Source: Lentimicrobium sp.
Lineage (GTDB): Bacteria; Bacteroidota; Bacteroidia; Flavobacteriales; Flavobacteriaceae
NCBI GenBank assembly: GCA_022758945.1
Contig: JAEMQE010000249.1
Location: 1 to 11,760, forward strand
Direction of reading: 5' to 3'
Length of the DNA stretch: 11,760 nucleotides
This document shows, piece after piece, positions 1 through 7,121 of this stretch. Each line of letters opens with the position of its first letter. Positions within the stretch are counted from its first letter, which is position 1. The notes below the pieces were generated by a model that saw only the letters and a list, made by a program, of their open reading frames with translations, was not told the DNA's origin and searched no databases. Position numbers and translations under genes: made by a program.

Positions 1-212
1 GTTACAATCAAATAATCTTCTAATTGTTCTTTGTCTTCCAATAAAGAATCGGCGATGGAGATGGATTTTAGTTTTCCGTTAGCCGTGAAAGTCACTTTCA
101 ATGCGCCGTCATTGCTTTGTTCGTCGATTAAAACCGAATCCAAACGTAGTTTCGTTTCTTCTATTTTGCGTTGGGTTTCTTTCAATTTACCCATCATTCC
201 CATTAAATCCAT
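1..212 (-). CDS. YbaB/EbfC family nucleoid-associated protein (N-terminal part, runs off left edge)
   Basis: This is the first 70 codons of a minus-strand gene whose 3' end lies outside the window. It starts MDLMGMMGKLKETQRKIEET, followed by a strand-rich part (GALKVTFTANGKLKSISIAD). An N-terminal amphipathic helix followed by a G-x-V-x-V-x-x-N/G-G-x-like beta segment is the layout of the YbaB/EbfC family. Members are small (about 100 residues) cytosolic dimers that bind DNA and are counted as nucleoid-associated proteins. The ATG at 210-212 gives the expected family start, including the Met-rich MMGKLKE opening. The gene is divergent from the oligopeptidase gene, with 143 bp between the starts. 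The family call is confident; what it does in this organism cannot be read from the sequence. Confidence 0.85.
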   Translation of the reverse strand, partial: MDLMGMMGKLKETQRKIEETKLRLDSVLIDEQSNDGALKVTFTANGKLKSISIADSLLEDKEQLEDYLIV

Positions 213-239
213 TTTTATGATTTTTAAATTTTTGTGTTG

Positions 240-247
240 CAAATTTA
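240..247 (-). promoter_or_regulatory. Possible -7 box for the YbaB/EbfC gene
   Basis: Read on the minus strand this is TAAATTTG, a full match to the Bacteroidota -7 consensus TAnnTTTG, 27 nt upstream of the start codon. I found no TTG at a good -33 distance, so the call rests on the -7 box alone in AT-rich DNA. Confidence 0.35.
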
Positions 248-315
248 CTATATTGCAAAGGGATATTTACTAAATTTTTGATAAAATATAGATTCATTCT
301 AAACTGACTTTGTGT

Positions 316-323
316 TATTTTTG
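316..323 (+). promoter_or_regulatory. Possible -7 box for the oligopeptidase B gene
   Basis: TATTTTTG matches TAnnTTTG and lies 32 nt upstream of the ATG at 356. The -33 position, 20 nt further up, reads TTC rather than TTG, so the upstream element is weak. Confidence 0.4.
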
Positions 324-355
324 TAATATCTTCGTCAAAATCGAAAGCTTAAAAT

Positions 356-2416
356 ATGATTAAAAAATTACTTCCGCCAGTCGCTAAAATAATTCCTAAA
401 TCATTGGATAAATTCGGTCATGCGAGGACAGACAATTATTTTTGGCTGAATGACAGGGAAAACCCAGAAGTTATTGATTACCTTAAGAAAGAGAATGCCT
501 ATTACAAAAAAATGACTGCTCATACCAAAGCTTTTCAGAAGGAATTGTTCGAAGAGATGAAAAGCAGAATCAAGGAAGACGACGAGTCAGTTCCGTATTT
601 GTACAATGGTTATTACTACATCACCCGATTCGAAACTGGGAAAAATTATCCTATTTATTCCCGAAAAAAGGAAAGCCTTTCGGCCAAAGAGGAAATTTTG
701 TTCGATTGTAATAAATTGGCAAGAGGAAAATCCTATTTTCAATTGGGTGGTTTGAGTATCAGTCCAGACAATAAATTGGCGGTTTTTAGTATTGATGTTG
801 TTGGTCGAAGGATCTATGATATTCAGGTGAAAGATTTAGAAACAGGCAAAATTCTTGCTGATAAAATAGAAAAAGTATCAGGAAATGCCGTTTGGGCAAA
901 CGATAATAAAACTATTTTTTATTCGAGTCAGGATGAAACTACTTTGCGTTCCGATAAAATTTTCAAGCATAAATTAGGTACAAAACAAGCCGATGATGTT
1001 TTGGTTTATTTTGAAAAAGACGAAACTTTTAATGTTGAGGTTGCCAAATCGAAGTCCAGAAAGTATTTGGCAATCGAATCAGGAAGTACCTTGACAACCG
1101 AATATCAAATATTAGAAGCTGATAATCCGAATGGAAAATTCAGGGTTTTTCAAAAACGAATTCGAGGTTTGGAATACAGTATCAATCATTATGGAGACAA
1201 TTTTTACATCATGACTAATGCGGACAAAGCGACGAATTTCAAGTTAATGAAAACCATTGAAACAGCTACTTCCAAAGAAAATTGGACAGAAGTTGTGCCA
1301 CATCGTGAGGATGTTTTATTAGAAGACATTGAGATTTTTAAAGATTTTTTGGTTGTCGAAGAACGCACCAATGGCCTGAATAAAATTCGAATTATGCCGT
1401 GGAGTGGAGAAGGGGAATATTATTTACCTTTTGATAGCGAAACGTACACTGTTTATACTTCGACAAATGTTGATTTTGACACTGATATTTTACGTTATTC
1501 CTATCAGTCGATGACGACGCCTTCTTCCGTGATTGATTTCAATATGAAAACAAAAACCAAGGAAATCAAGAAAGAACACCAAGTTTTGGGCGGAAAATTT
1601 GATAAAAATAATTATACCGAGGAGCGAATTTGGGCAACTGCCAATGATGGAACCAAAGTGCCCATTTCGATGGTGTATAGAAAAGGATTGAAAAAAGACG
1701 GTAGCAATCCGTTGTTACTTTATGCTTATGGTTCCTATGGTCATTCGATGGATGCCACCTTTTCGACCACGCGTTTGTCATTGTTAGATAGAGGTTTTGT
1801 TTTTGCCATTGCACACATACGTGGCGGAGAAGATTTGGGAAGACAATGGTACGAAGATGGTAAATTGTTGAAAAAGAAAAACACGTTTACGGATTTTATC
1901 GATTGTTCTAAATTTGTAATTGAACAAAAATACACTTCGCCGGAACATTTGTATGCTGAAGGTGGTTCTGCCGGAGGATTATTGATGGGATCAATCGTGA
2001 ATTTGGCACCAGAATTATACCACGGAATCATTGTTCAGGTTCCATTTGTAGATGTAATTACGACAATGTTGGACGAAAGTATTCCATTGACGACAGGAGA
2101 ATATGACGAATGGGGAAATCCAAATGTTAAAAAATATTACAATTATATGGCGTCGTATTCGCCTTATGATAATGTGCAACAACAGAGTTATCCCAATATG
2201 TATGTATCAACCGGATTACATGATTCGCAGGTACAATACTGGGAACCAGCTAAATGGGTTGCAAAATTGCGAAGCCTAAAAACAGATGATTCGCTACTAT
2301 TTTTAGATACTAACATGAAGGCAGGTCACGGCGGTGCATCGGGAAGGTTTGAAGCCATTAAAGAATTGGCAAAAGAATACAGTTTTTTATTAGATTTAGA
2401 AAAAATTGAAAAGTAA
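356..2416 (+). CDS. ptrB: Oligopeptidase B (S9A family serine peptidase)
   Basis: This encodes a 686-residue prolyl-oligopeptidase-family enzyme expected to cut short peptides after Arg/Lys in the cytosol. There is no signal peptide or membrane segment. The N-terminal segment (HARTDNYFWLNDRENPEV) and the central beta-propeller region (about residues 75-410) precede an alpha/beta-hydrolase catalytic domain. The nucleophile is Ser538 in GGSAGG, with Asp623 in GLHDSQ and His658 in AGHGG. Each lies six residues after the E. coli OpB triad (Ser532/Asp617/His652), and the total length equals that of E. coli PtrB as I recall it. The S1 loop LTTGEYDEWGNP keeps the first acidic residue (Glu582) thought to select basic P1 side chains; the second is Asp584 instead of Glu. 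The next gene follows after 72 bp on the same strand. The reading frame is intact. I am confident of the family and fairly confident of oligopeptidase B over other S9A members. Confidence 0.93.
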   Translation: MIKKLLPPVAKIIPKSLDKFGHARTDNYFWLNDRENPEVIDYLKKENAYYKKMTAHTKAFQKELFEEMKSRIKEDDESVPYLYNGYYYITRFETGKNYPIYSRKKESLSAKEEILFDCNKLARGKSYFQLGGLSISPDNKLAVFSIDVVGRRIYDIQVKDLETGKILADKIEKVSGNAVWANDNKTIFYSSQDETTLRSDKIFKHKLGTKQADDVLVYFEKDETFNVEVAKSKSRKYLAIESGSTLTTEYQILEADNPNGKFRVFQKRIRGLEYSINHYGDNFYIMTNADKATNFKLMKTIETATSKENWTEVVPHREDVLLEDIEIFKDFLVVEERTNGLNKIRIMPWSGEGEYYLPFDSETYTVYTSTNVDFDTDILRYSYQSMTTPSSVIDFNMKTKTKEIKKEHQVLGGKFDKNNYTEERIWATANDGTKVPISMVYRKGLKKDGSNPLLLYAYGSYGHSMDATFSTTRLSLLDRGFVFAIAHIRGGEDLGRQWYEDGKLLKKKNTFTDFIDCSKFVIEQKYTSPEHLYAEGGSAGGLLMGSIVNLAPELYHGIIVQVPFVDVITTMLDESIPLTTGEYDEWGNPNVKKYYNYMASYSPYDNVQQQSYPNMYVSTGLHDSQVQYWEPAKWVAKLRSLKTDDSLLFLDTNMKAGHGGASGRFEAIKELAKEYSFLLDLEKIEK

Positions 2417-2439
2417 TTCAAAATATTTTGTTAAATTTG
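2406..2439 (+). promoter_or_regulatory. Possible promoter for the cysteine synthase-family gene
   Basis: TTG at 2406-2408 is followed after 23 nt by TAAATTTG at 2432-2439, a full TAnnTTTG match. The spacing is at the long end of what Flavobacterium promoters use. The -7 box is 49 nt upstream of the ATG, so this gene may be transcribed independently of the oligopeptidase gene. Confidence 0.42.
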
Positions 2440-2488
2440 CAAAGATTTTAGATTAAAATACTAAGTGTTTTTGATTAACTAATTTTTT

Positions 2489-3529
2489 ATGAAAGAAGAA
2501 ATAAATGCTTATAATAATGTTTTAGAATTAATAGGTAATACACCGCTTATTAAATTGAGTAAAACAACGAAACAATTATCAGGTAATTTTTACGCTAAAG
2601 TAGAAGCTTTTAATCCCGGACATTCCACTAAAGATCGAATTGCTTTATTCATTATTGAGGAAGCCGAGAAGAGAGGAATCCTTTCTCCTGGTGATACTAT
2701 CATAGAAACGACTTCAGGAAATACTGGTTTTAGTTTAGCAATGGTAAGCATAATAAAGGGTTACAATTGTATTTTGGCTGTAACTTCAAAATCATCCAAA
2801 GATAAAATCGATATGCTACGTGCCTTAGGAGCAAAAGTATATGTTTGTCCAGCCCACGTTTCTGCTGATGATGAGCGTTCTTATTACAATGTAGCTAAAC
2901 GTTTACACGAAGAAACTAAAGGTTCAGTTTATATTAACCAATATTTCAACCAACTCAATATTGATGCTCATTACAAATCAACTGGGCCAGAAATATGGAA
3001 ACAAACTAACGGAAAAATAACTCACCTTATTGCTTGCAGTGGGACAGGAGGAACCATTTCTGGGACGGCGAAATACTTAAAAGAGCAAAATCCAAATATT
3101 AGAATTTTAGGTGTTGATGCTTTTGGTTCTGTATTGAAAAAATACCACGAAACTAAAGAGTTTGACAACAACGAAATCTATCCATATAGAATTGAAGGTT
3201 TAGGAAAAAACTTGATTCCATCAGCGACAGATTTTGACGTAATCGATAAGTTTATGAAAGTTACCGATGAAGAAAGCGCTCATGCTACCAGAGAATTAGC
3301 CAAAACCGAAGGCTTATTTGTAGGTTATACTTCTGGAGCTGTACTTCAAGCCATTAGACAATATGCTGAACAAGGGGAGTTTGATGAAAACAGCAATGTA
3401 ATCGCTATTTTTCCTGACCACGGTTCTCGTTATATGAGCAAAGTATTTAGCGATGACTGGATGAATGAACAAGGTTTCTTTGACAGTATCAACGAAGAAG
3501 AAGCGCAAAAAATTGAATTCATAAAATAA
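2489..3529 (+). CDS. PLP-dependent cysteine synthase / cystathionine beta-synthase family protein
   Basis: This 346-residue protein has the fold-type II PLP (tryptophan-synthase beta) architecture. The opening ELIGNTPLIKL is typical of the family. Lys48 in GHSTKDRIA is the predicted PLP Schiff-base lysine; the common form is SVKDR. The substrate loop is TSGNTG (75-80), and the phosphate-binding loop is GTGGT (185-189). The C-terminal PDHGSRYMSKVFSDDWM resembles the cystathionine beta-synthase ending PDSxRNYMTKFLSDxWM more than that of CysK/CysM. No regulatory CBS domains follow. It probably does beta-replacement on serine or O-acetylserine with sulfide or homocysteine in the cytosol. Which substrates it uses cannot be decided here. 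The residue where CBS has the serine facing the PLP ring nitrogen is His311. The gene ends 31 bp before a strong terminator and is not obviously coupled to other sulfur genes. Confidence 0.88.
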   Translation: MKEEINAYNNVLELIGNTPLIKLSKTTKQLSGNFYAKVEAFNPGHSTKDRIALFIIEEAEKRGILSPGDTIIETTSGNTGFSLAMVSIIKGYNCILAVTSKSSKDKIDMLRALGAKVYVCPAHVSADDERSYYNVAKRLHEETKGSVYINQYFNQLNIDAHYKSTGPEIWKQTNGKITHLIACSGTGGTISGTAKYLKEQNPNIRILGVDAFGSVLKKYHETKEFDNNEIYPYRIEGLGKNLIPSATDFDVIDKFMKVTDEESAHATRELAKTEGLFVGYTSGAVLQAIRQYAEQGEFDENSNVIAIFPDHGSRYMSKVFSDDWMNEQGFFDSINEEEAQKIEFIK

Positions 3530-3560
3530 ATTGAGAATTTAAGTATCAATAATAAGTATA

Positions 3561-3595
3561 AAAAAATCCCTTTTGAACTACAAAAGGGATTTTTT
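3561..3595. terminator. Bidirectional intrinsic terminator between convergent genes
   Basis: A perfect 15-bp inverted repeat (3561-3575 and 3581-3595) encloses the loop AACTA. The stem has a CCCTTTTG/CAAAAGGG core flanked by A- and T-runs, so both strands give a hairpin followed by a U-tract. It lies 31 bp after the cysteine synthase-family stop codon and 18 bp from the stop of the convergent PLP-fold gene, and can serve both. Confidence 0.92.
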
Positions 3596-3613
3596 TTGTT
3601 TAAAGGTTTTTAT

Positions 3614-5686
3614 TTAATCCAACAATTCGGGATTAGTGAGAATCAATTCTATTTTTTTGATAATGATTGTGATTTGACTCATTTGCGCTTCGATATTTCT
3701 AAAAAATAGGCTAATATCTCTATTCACCCAACTATCAGAGATCACTCTGGCACCAAGGCTAATTCTTAAAACTGCACTTTCAATGTCATTACCATATTTT
3801 ACATTAACAGCTTGTCCTATATGACATTTTTGGGCAGCCAATCTAAGGATTTCTAAAGGAGAATTTTCAAATTGATCGGATAAATCAGAATTTAATAAGG
3901 TGTATATTTTTTTTACTTTATCAACCGATAATACTTCATTGTTTTTAAGAATAAAGAAAGGGAAAATGGTACGGATGTTTCTTATTCCGAATTCTTTACT
4001 ATTATAACTATTGGTTTTGGTTTCATTATCATAAATTGGTTCCAAAAAAGAGGCTTCTTTTATAGAGTATTCAACAAAATTGCAAAACATTTCAATGCCC
4101 ATATTTCGGTATAGAATGGGGGTTTTATAGTAGCGATCCATTTCGACTATCGCCGCATACCAACGCATATACGAACCATAATTATATCCATCTGATAAAT
4201 CATTTGAACAAAACCAAGAAATTGGCCAATCGGAATGATTGTAGTATTGGGTTAAGCCTGCGGGCAAAGAGGTTTTTGCAGAATGAAGTACTTTACTAAC
4301 GCTTTTAGGAAGTAATAATGCACCTGAATACGGTGGACCTGTAAAGTATTTGCTCCCTGTTATAGTAACACTATAGCCTTTGTTTAAATAATTTTGAATG
4401 TCTTTTGGATCTAATCTGAGTTGTGAGGCATCTACAATTATTTGTATCGATAATTTAGAGAGTGTATTCAGTTTTTTAATTAATTCGTCACTGGGTGCTT
4501 GGTATCCTAATTTGGATTGATCCATAGTGTGCAAAACAATATGTCTGCCTTGTTCATTGGTTTTGTAAATGGCATCATAAACTTCTTTGTCTAATTGTTT
4601 TGAGGATTTCAACGCGCCGTTTTCATCTCTAAAAGGGATTTTGATCAAATCGACATCTCTGAATCCTTCAATTTTATCTCCTTTTTTAACTGGGAAATTT
4701 AAAGCTGTCGTTTTTTCGAAATGACATCCTTTTAATGCCGAAGGTACGCCACTGCCTGTTTCATCCGAGGCTACCAAAACATGGGTAATTTCTTTATCGG
4801 TGAAAATCTGAGTAATCGCTGCTATTTGCAGAGAAGAATCGGTGCCTGATGGCGAAAAAATTATTTCAGATTCCTCATTGAGTTTAAATATTTTTTTAAG
4901 GTTGTTTTTTAATAATTCAGAGAACTCAATAGTGGCGTTTTTGAATCCATTTTTCAAACTATTTCGGATTAATATGCTTCTCACTTTATCGGTTTTATCG
5001 AAAGCAAAATTAGAAACGCTAGTTGCTGTCGATGAGGCAAATGTAAACGCATCAGGTCTTGGAAATGGTCGGCAACCGTATTTGTTAAGCAAATCTATTT
5101 CATCAATATTCAATCTAAGATCGCCACCGTCCATTAATAAATATTCGGTTGGTTTAGCCAGATTTTCTATAATTGTTTTCCAAGTGCTTTTAAATTCTTG
5201 ATCGGGGTTATTTAATCCGTGTAAAGCTTTTAGTTCAGTATGGTTTAATAAAGGTTCAACACTAAAATCGGAATCTTTTTTAATTAAATTGAGCAAAAAA
5301 TAATCCAGATTTTCTAATTTTTCTTTGTCATCTTTAGGCAATAATTTATAGAATATTTTTGTTACTTCGAGTGCTGCCAAATCGCATAAAGCGGTATCGC
5401 ATTTTTCGCAATTCAAGGCTTTATACCACAGTTGCCATTCGATTCCATATCTTAGATAAACCAATGCTAATGCGGGTTTACTCAAAAAAGAAGCACCAAT
5501 TATAATAGATTTGTTGGGTATTATTTTAAAAATATAAGGTTCACTTGTAGAAGTGATGATATTGATATTGTTTATTTTTGGTACAGTATTAAATCTTTTT
5601 AGAACGCGAACTAAATAATTCACATTTTCTTTTTCAAACAAACTCGTTCTTTTGTATTGATTTTCAATAAGTATGTTATTTGTCAT
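3614..5686 (-). CDS. Uncharacterised protein with N-terminal extension and aminotransferase class V-like PLP domain
   Basis: This is a 690-residue protein I cannot name. From about residue 205 on it looks like a fold-type I, class V-type PLP enzyme. SPSGTD (278-283) is a plausible phosphate-binding turn. Asp419 in IIVDASQLRLD would contact the PLP ring nitrogen, and Lys446 in TGSKYFTGPP would form the Schiff base. Their 27-residue spacing is close to that in NifS-type cysteine desulfurases. A Gly/Tyr/Trp-rich segment (GYNYGSYMRWYAA) follows. I see no cysteine desulfurase-type active-site cysteine loop. The first ~200 residues match nothing I recognise and hold a small cysteine cluster, C93-x2-C96-x4-C101. 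There is no signal peptide, so it is probably cytosolic. It starts 15 nt after the DUF134 gene stops and should be co-transcribed with it. It could be a lyase, desulfurase-like enzyme or transferase; the substrate is unknown. Confidence 0.8.
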   Translation of the reverse strand: MTNNILIENQYKRTSLFEKENVNYLVRVLKRFNTVPKINNINIITSTSEPYIFKIIPNKSIIIGASFLSKPALALVYLRYGIEWQLWYKALNCEKCDTALCDLAALEVTKIFYKLLPKDDKEKLENLDYFLLNLIKKDSDFSVEPLLNHTELKALHGLNNPDQEFKSTWKTIIENLAKPTEYLLMDGGDLRLNIDEIDLLNKYGCRPFPRPDAFTFASSTATSVSNFAFDKTDKVRSILIRNSLKNGFKNATIEFSELLKNNLKKIFKLNEESEIIFSPSGTDSSLQIAAITQIFTDKEITHVLVASDETGSGVPSALKGCHFEKTTALNFPVKKGDKIEGFRDVDLIKIPFRDENGALKSSKQLDKEVYDAIYKTNEQGRHIVLHTMDQSKLGYQAPSDELIKKLNTLSKLSIQIIVDASQLRLDPKDIQNYLNKGYSVTITGSKYFTGPPYSGALLLPKSVSKVLHSAKTSLPAGLTQYYNHSDWPISWFCSNDLSDGYNYGSYMRWYAAIVEMDRYYKTPILYRNMGIEMFCNFVEYSIKEASFLEPIYDNETKTNSYNSKEFGIRNIRTIFPFFILKNNEVLSVDKVKKIYTLLNSDLSDQFENSPLEILRLAAQKCHIGQAVNVKYGNDIESAVLRISLGARVISDSWVNRDISLFFRNIEAQMSQITIIIKKIELILTNPELLD

Positions 5687-5701
5687 CTGTTTTTGAGTAT
5701 T

Positions 5702-6109
5702 TTATTGATTTAAATTTAGTAGCTCATCTGTGCTAAAAGATGTGCAATCTCCACATTTTGAGTGATTTACTATACCAGCAATTAGTTTGAAACATTTTTT
5801 ACATTTGTACCAATCTTTGTCAAATTCGAAATCACCACCATCTATAATGATAGATTTACCTTCTACAAAGGCCTGTCCAATTTTTTTTAAAGCACTATTA
5901 TAAATTCGTGTAAGAGTAGGGCGCGAAACTTCCATCCGATCAGCAGCTGTGTCTTGTGAGAGATCGTCATAAATAACTAATTTAACCGTTTCATATTCTT
6001 CATATTGCATAATGATAGGCTCGGTGTCGCAAAGTGCAATTCCAAAAGGTTTAAAACCTTGCATTTTGGGTGGATTGTCAATTTTTCGTTTCTTTTTTGG
6101 GCGTGGCAT
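5702..6109 (-). CDS. DUF134 (UPF0251) family HTH DNA-binding protein with C-terminal CxxC pair
   Basis: This 135-residue protein has the DUF134 signature: basic MPRPKKKRK start, GFKPFG, EPIIM, then EEYETVKLVIYDDLSQDTAA. A sigma-70 region 4-like helix-turn-helix covers about residues 51-75 (LSQDTAADRMEVSRPTLTRI). GKSIIIDGGDFEF follows. The tail carries C103-x2-C106 and C119-x2-C122, with His116 nearby, a likely zinc or iron site. DUF134 proteins are small predicted transcription factors. As far as I recall they often sit near dinitrogenase Fe-Mo cofactor family genes, which are absent here. The gene heads an operon with the 690-residue PLP-fold protein. Its own promoter contains a perfect inverted repeat, consistent with autoregulation; that link is my inference. 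The ATG at 6107-6109 gives the canonical MPRP start. Confidence 0.9.
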   Translation of the reverse strand: MPRPKKKRKIDNPPKMQGFKPFGIALCDTEPIIMQYEEYETVKLVIYDDLSQDTAADRMEVSRPTLTRIYNSALKKIGQAFVEGKSIIIDGGDFEFDKDWYKCKKCFKLIAGIVNHSKCGDCTSFSTDELLNLNQ

Positions 6110-6124
6110 CTATCAATTTTTATA

Positions 6125-6153
6125 CAAAGATAATGAACTTAGGTTCATAACAA
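6125..6153 (-). promoter_or_regulatory. Promoter of the DUF134-PLP operon
   Basis: On the minus strand TTG (6153-6151) is followed after 18 nt by TATCTTTG (6132-6125), a full TAnnTTTG match. The -7 box lies 15 nt upstream of the DUF134 start codon, so the mRNA leader would be very short, around 10 nt. Confidence 0.7.
6133..6148. promoter_or_regulatory. Inverted-repeat operator overlapping the DUF134 promoter
   Basis: ATGAAC-TTAG-GTTCAT is a perfect 6-bp inverted repeat with a 4-nt spacer. It abuts the -7 box and fills nearly all of the space up to the -33 box. Protein bound here should block RNA polymerase. The DUF134 protein encoded directly downstream is the obvious candidate; that assignment is inference. 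Confidence 0.65.
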
Positions 6154-6201
6154 AAGAATTGATTACTAAAGTTCCGCCGTTTTCCCTTTAGGAAGTGATT
6201 T

Positions 6202-6217
6202 ATGAAATCGAATTCAT
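6202..6217. promoter_or_regulatory. Second candidate operator site, ATGAA-N6-TTCAT
   Basis: ATGAA-ATCGAA-TTCAT repeats the outer half-sites and the 6-nt spacing of the promoter-embedded site. Flanking T and A extend the arms to TATGAA/TTCATA. Its centre is 69 bp from that of the first site, between the YebC-family terminator and the DUF134 promoter. It could be an auxiliary operator for cooperative or looped binding. Confidence 0.5.
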
Positions 6218-6244
6218 ATAATAATTTGCCCTTAGTAGCTATAA

Positions 6245-6276
6245 AAAAAGCCTCTTTTAAATTAAAGAGACTTTTT
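6245..6276 (-). terminator. Intrinsic terminator of the YebC-family gene
   Basis: The two 13-nt arms (6245-6257 and 6264-6276) enclose a 6-nt loop. The one irregular position is a G-U wobble in the minus-strand transcript but a C-A mismatch on the plus strand. In the minus reading the hairpin ends in a run of seven U, 22 nt after the stop codon at 6298, so its direction is clear. Confidence 0.85.
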
Positions 6277-6297
6277 ATAATACAATCTGAATTATGA

Positions 6298-7008
6298 TTA
6301 TTCCTCCATTGTATGATATACGTTCATCACGTCATCATCTTCTTCCATTTTTTCGATGAGTTTCTCAACGTCAGCCATTTCAGCTTCGGAAAGTTTTTTT
6401 GTGATTTGTGGAATTCTTTCAAAACCGGAAGAAAGGATTTCTATTTTTCTGTTTTCCAATTCTTTTTGGATGGTTCCAAAACTACCAAAAGGAGCATAAA
6501 TCAAGATACCGTCTTCGTCTTCAAAAACCTCTTCGGCACCAAAATCGATTAATTCCAATTCTAATTCTTCCGGGTCAATTCCATTAGCAGGAATTCGGAA
6601 GTTGCAAGTATGGTCAAACATGAATTCTACAGAACCTTGTGTTCCCATTGTTCCGTTGCATTTGTTAAAATAACTTCTGACATTAGCAACAGTTCTGTTA
6701 TTATTGTCGGTGGCAGTTTCAACCAGAATCGCAATTCCGTGGGGAGCATACCCTTCAAATAATACTTCTTTATAGTTGGCCGTGTCTTTATCTGTTGCTT
6801 TTTTGATGGCGCGTTCTACGTTTTCTTTGGGCATATTTACTGCCTTTGAATTCTGTATTACCGCTCTTAATCTGGAATTGGCGTCAGGATTTGGACCACC
6901 TTCCTTAACTGCCATTACAATATCTTTCCCAATTCTGGTAAATGCTTTGGCCATTGCTGACCAACGTTTCATTTTTCTACCTTTTCTGAACTCAAACGCT
7001 CTTCCCAT
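6298..7008 (-). CDS. YebC/PmpR (TACO1) family protein
   Basis: This 236-residue protein is a full-length member of the YebC/TACO1 family. The start MGRAFEFRKGRKMKRWSAMA precedes KAFTRIGKDIVMAVKEGGP, then the conserved NSRLRAVIQNSKAVNMPKEN and VERAIKKA segments. The core YEGYAPHG-like motif appears as FEGYAPHGIAILVE, followed by TDNNNRTVANVR and a GSVEFMF segment. The acidic C-terminus (IEKMEEDDDVMNVYHTMEE) is typical. The family was long annotated as transcriptional regulators; TACO1 is a mitochondrial translation activator, and recent work ties bacterial members to relief of ribosome stalling. It acts in the cytosol. It has its own promoter and terminator, so it appears monocistronic. Confidence 0.95.
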   Translation of the reverse strand: MGRAFEFRKGRKMKRWSAMAKAFTRIGKDIVMAVKEGGPNPDANSRLRAVIQNSKAVNMPKENVERAIKKATDKDTANYKEVLFEGYAPHGIAILVETATDNNNRTVANVRSYFNKCNGTMGTQGSVEFMFDHTCNFRIPANGIDPEELELELIDFGAEEVFEDEDGILIYAPFGSFGTIQKELENRKIEILSSGFERIPQITKKLSEAEMADVEKLIEKMEEDDDVMNVYHTMEE

Positions 7009-7030
7009 TTCTAATTATTATTTTGAACTG

Positions 7031-7060
7031 CAAAAATACAGTTATTCCTTATTTTATCAA
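7031..7060 (-). promoter_or_regulatory. Promoter of the YebC-family gene
   Basis: On the minus strand TTG (7060-7058) is followed after exactly 19 nt by TATTTTTG (7038-7031). Both elements match the Bacteroidota vegetative promoter pattern. The -7 box is 22 nt upstream of the ATG at 7006-7008. Confidence 0.72.
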
Positions 7061-7121
7061 ATGTTTTTTTAATCAATGTACCAATTGATTTTTTGCTCTC
7101 CCTAAATTGTTGATTGAGCAG

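Noticed and set aside
31..273. 80-codon plus-strand open frame at the left end
   Set aside because: It overlaps the start of the YbaB/EbfC gene in antisense and runs into non-coding AT-rich DNA; the minus-strand protein is clearly the real gene.
3614..5686. Cysteine desulfurase (NifS/IscS/SufS) as the identity of the PLP-fold protein
   Set aside because: The Asp419-Lys446 spacing fits, but the catalytic cysteine loop and the histidine-bearing motif of desulfurases are not visible, and the protein is much longer. I kept a general class V-fold call.
7073..7098. AATCAA / TTGATT inverted repeat followed by T-run, as a terminator for the S41 peptidase gene
   Set aside because: The stem is only 6 bp, AT-only apart from one pair, and the T-run is on the plus strand, where no gene ends. 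It has the wrong direction for the minus-strand peptidase gene.
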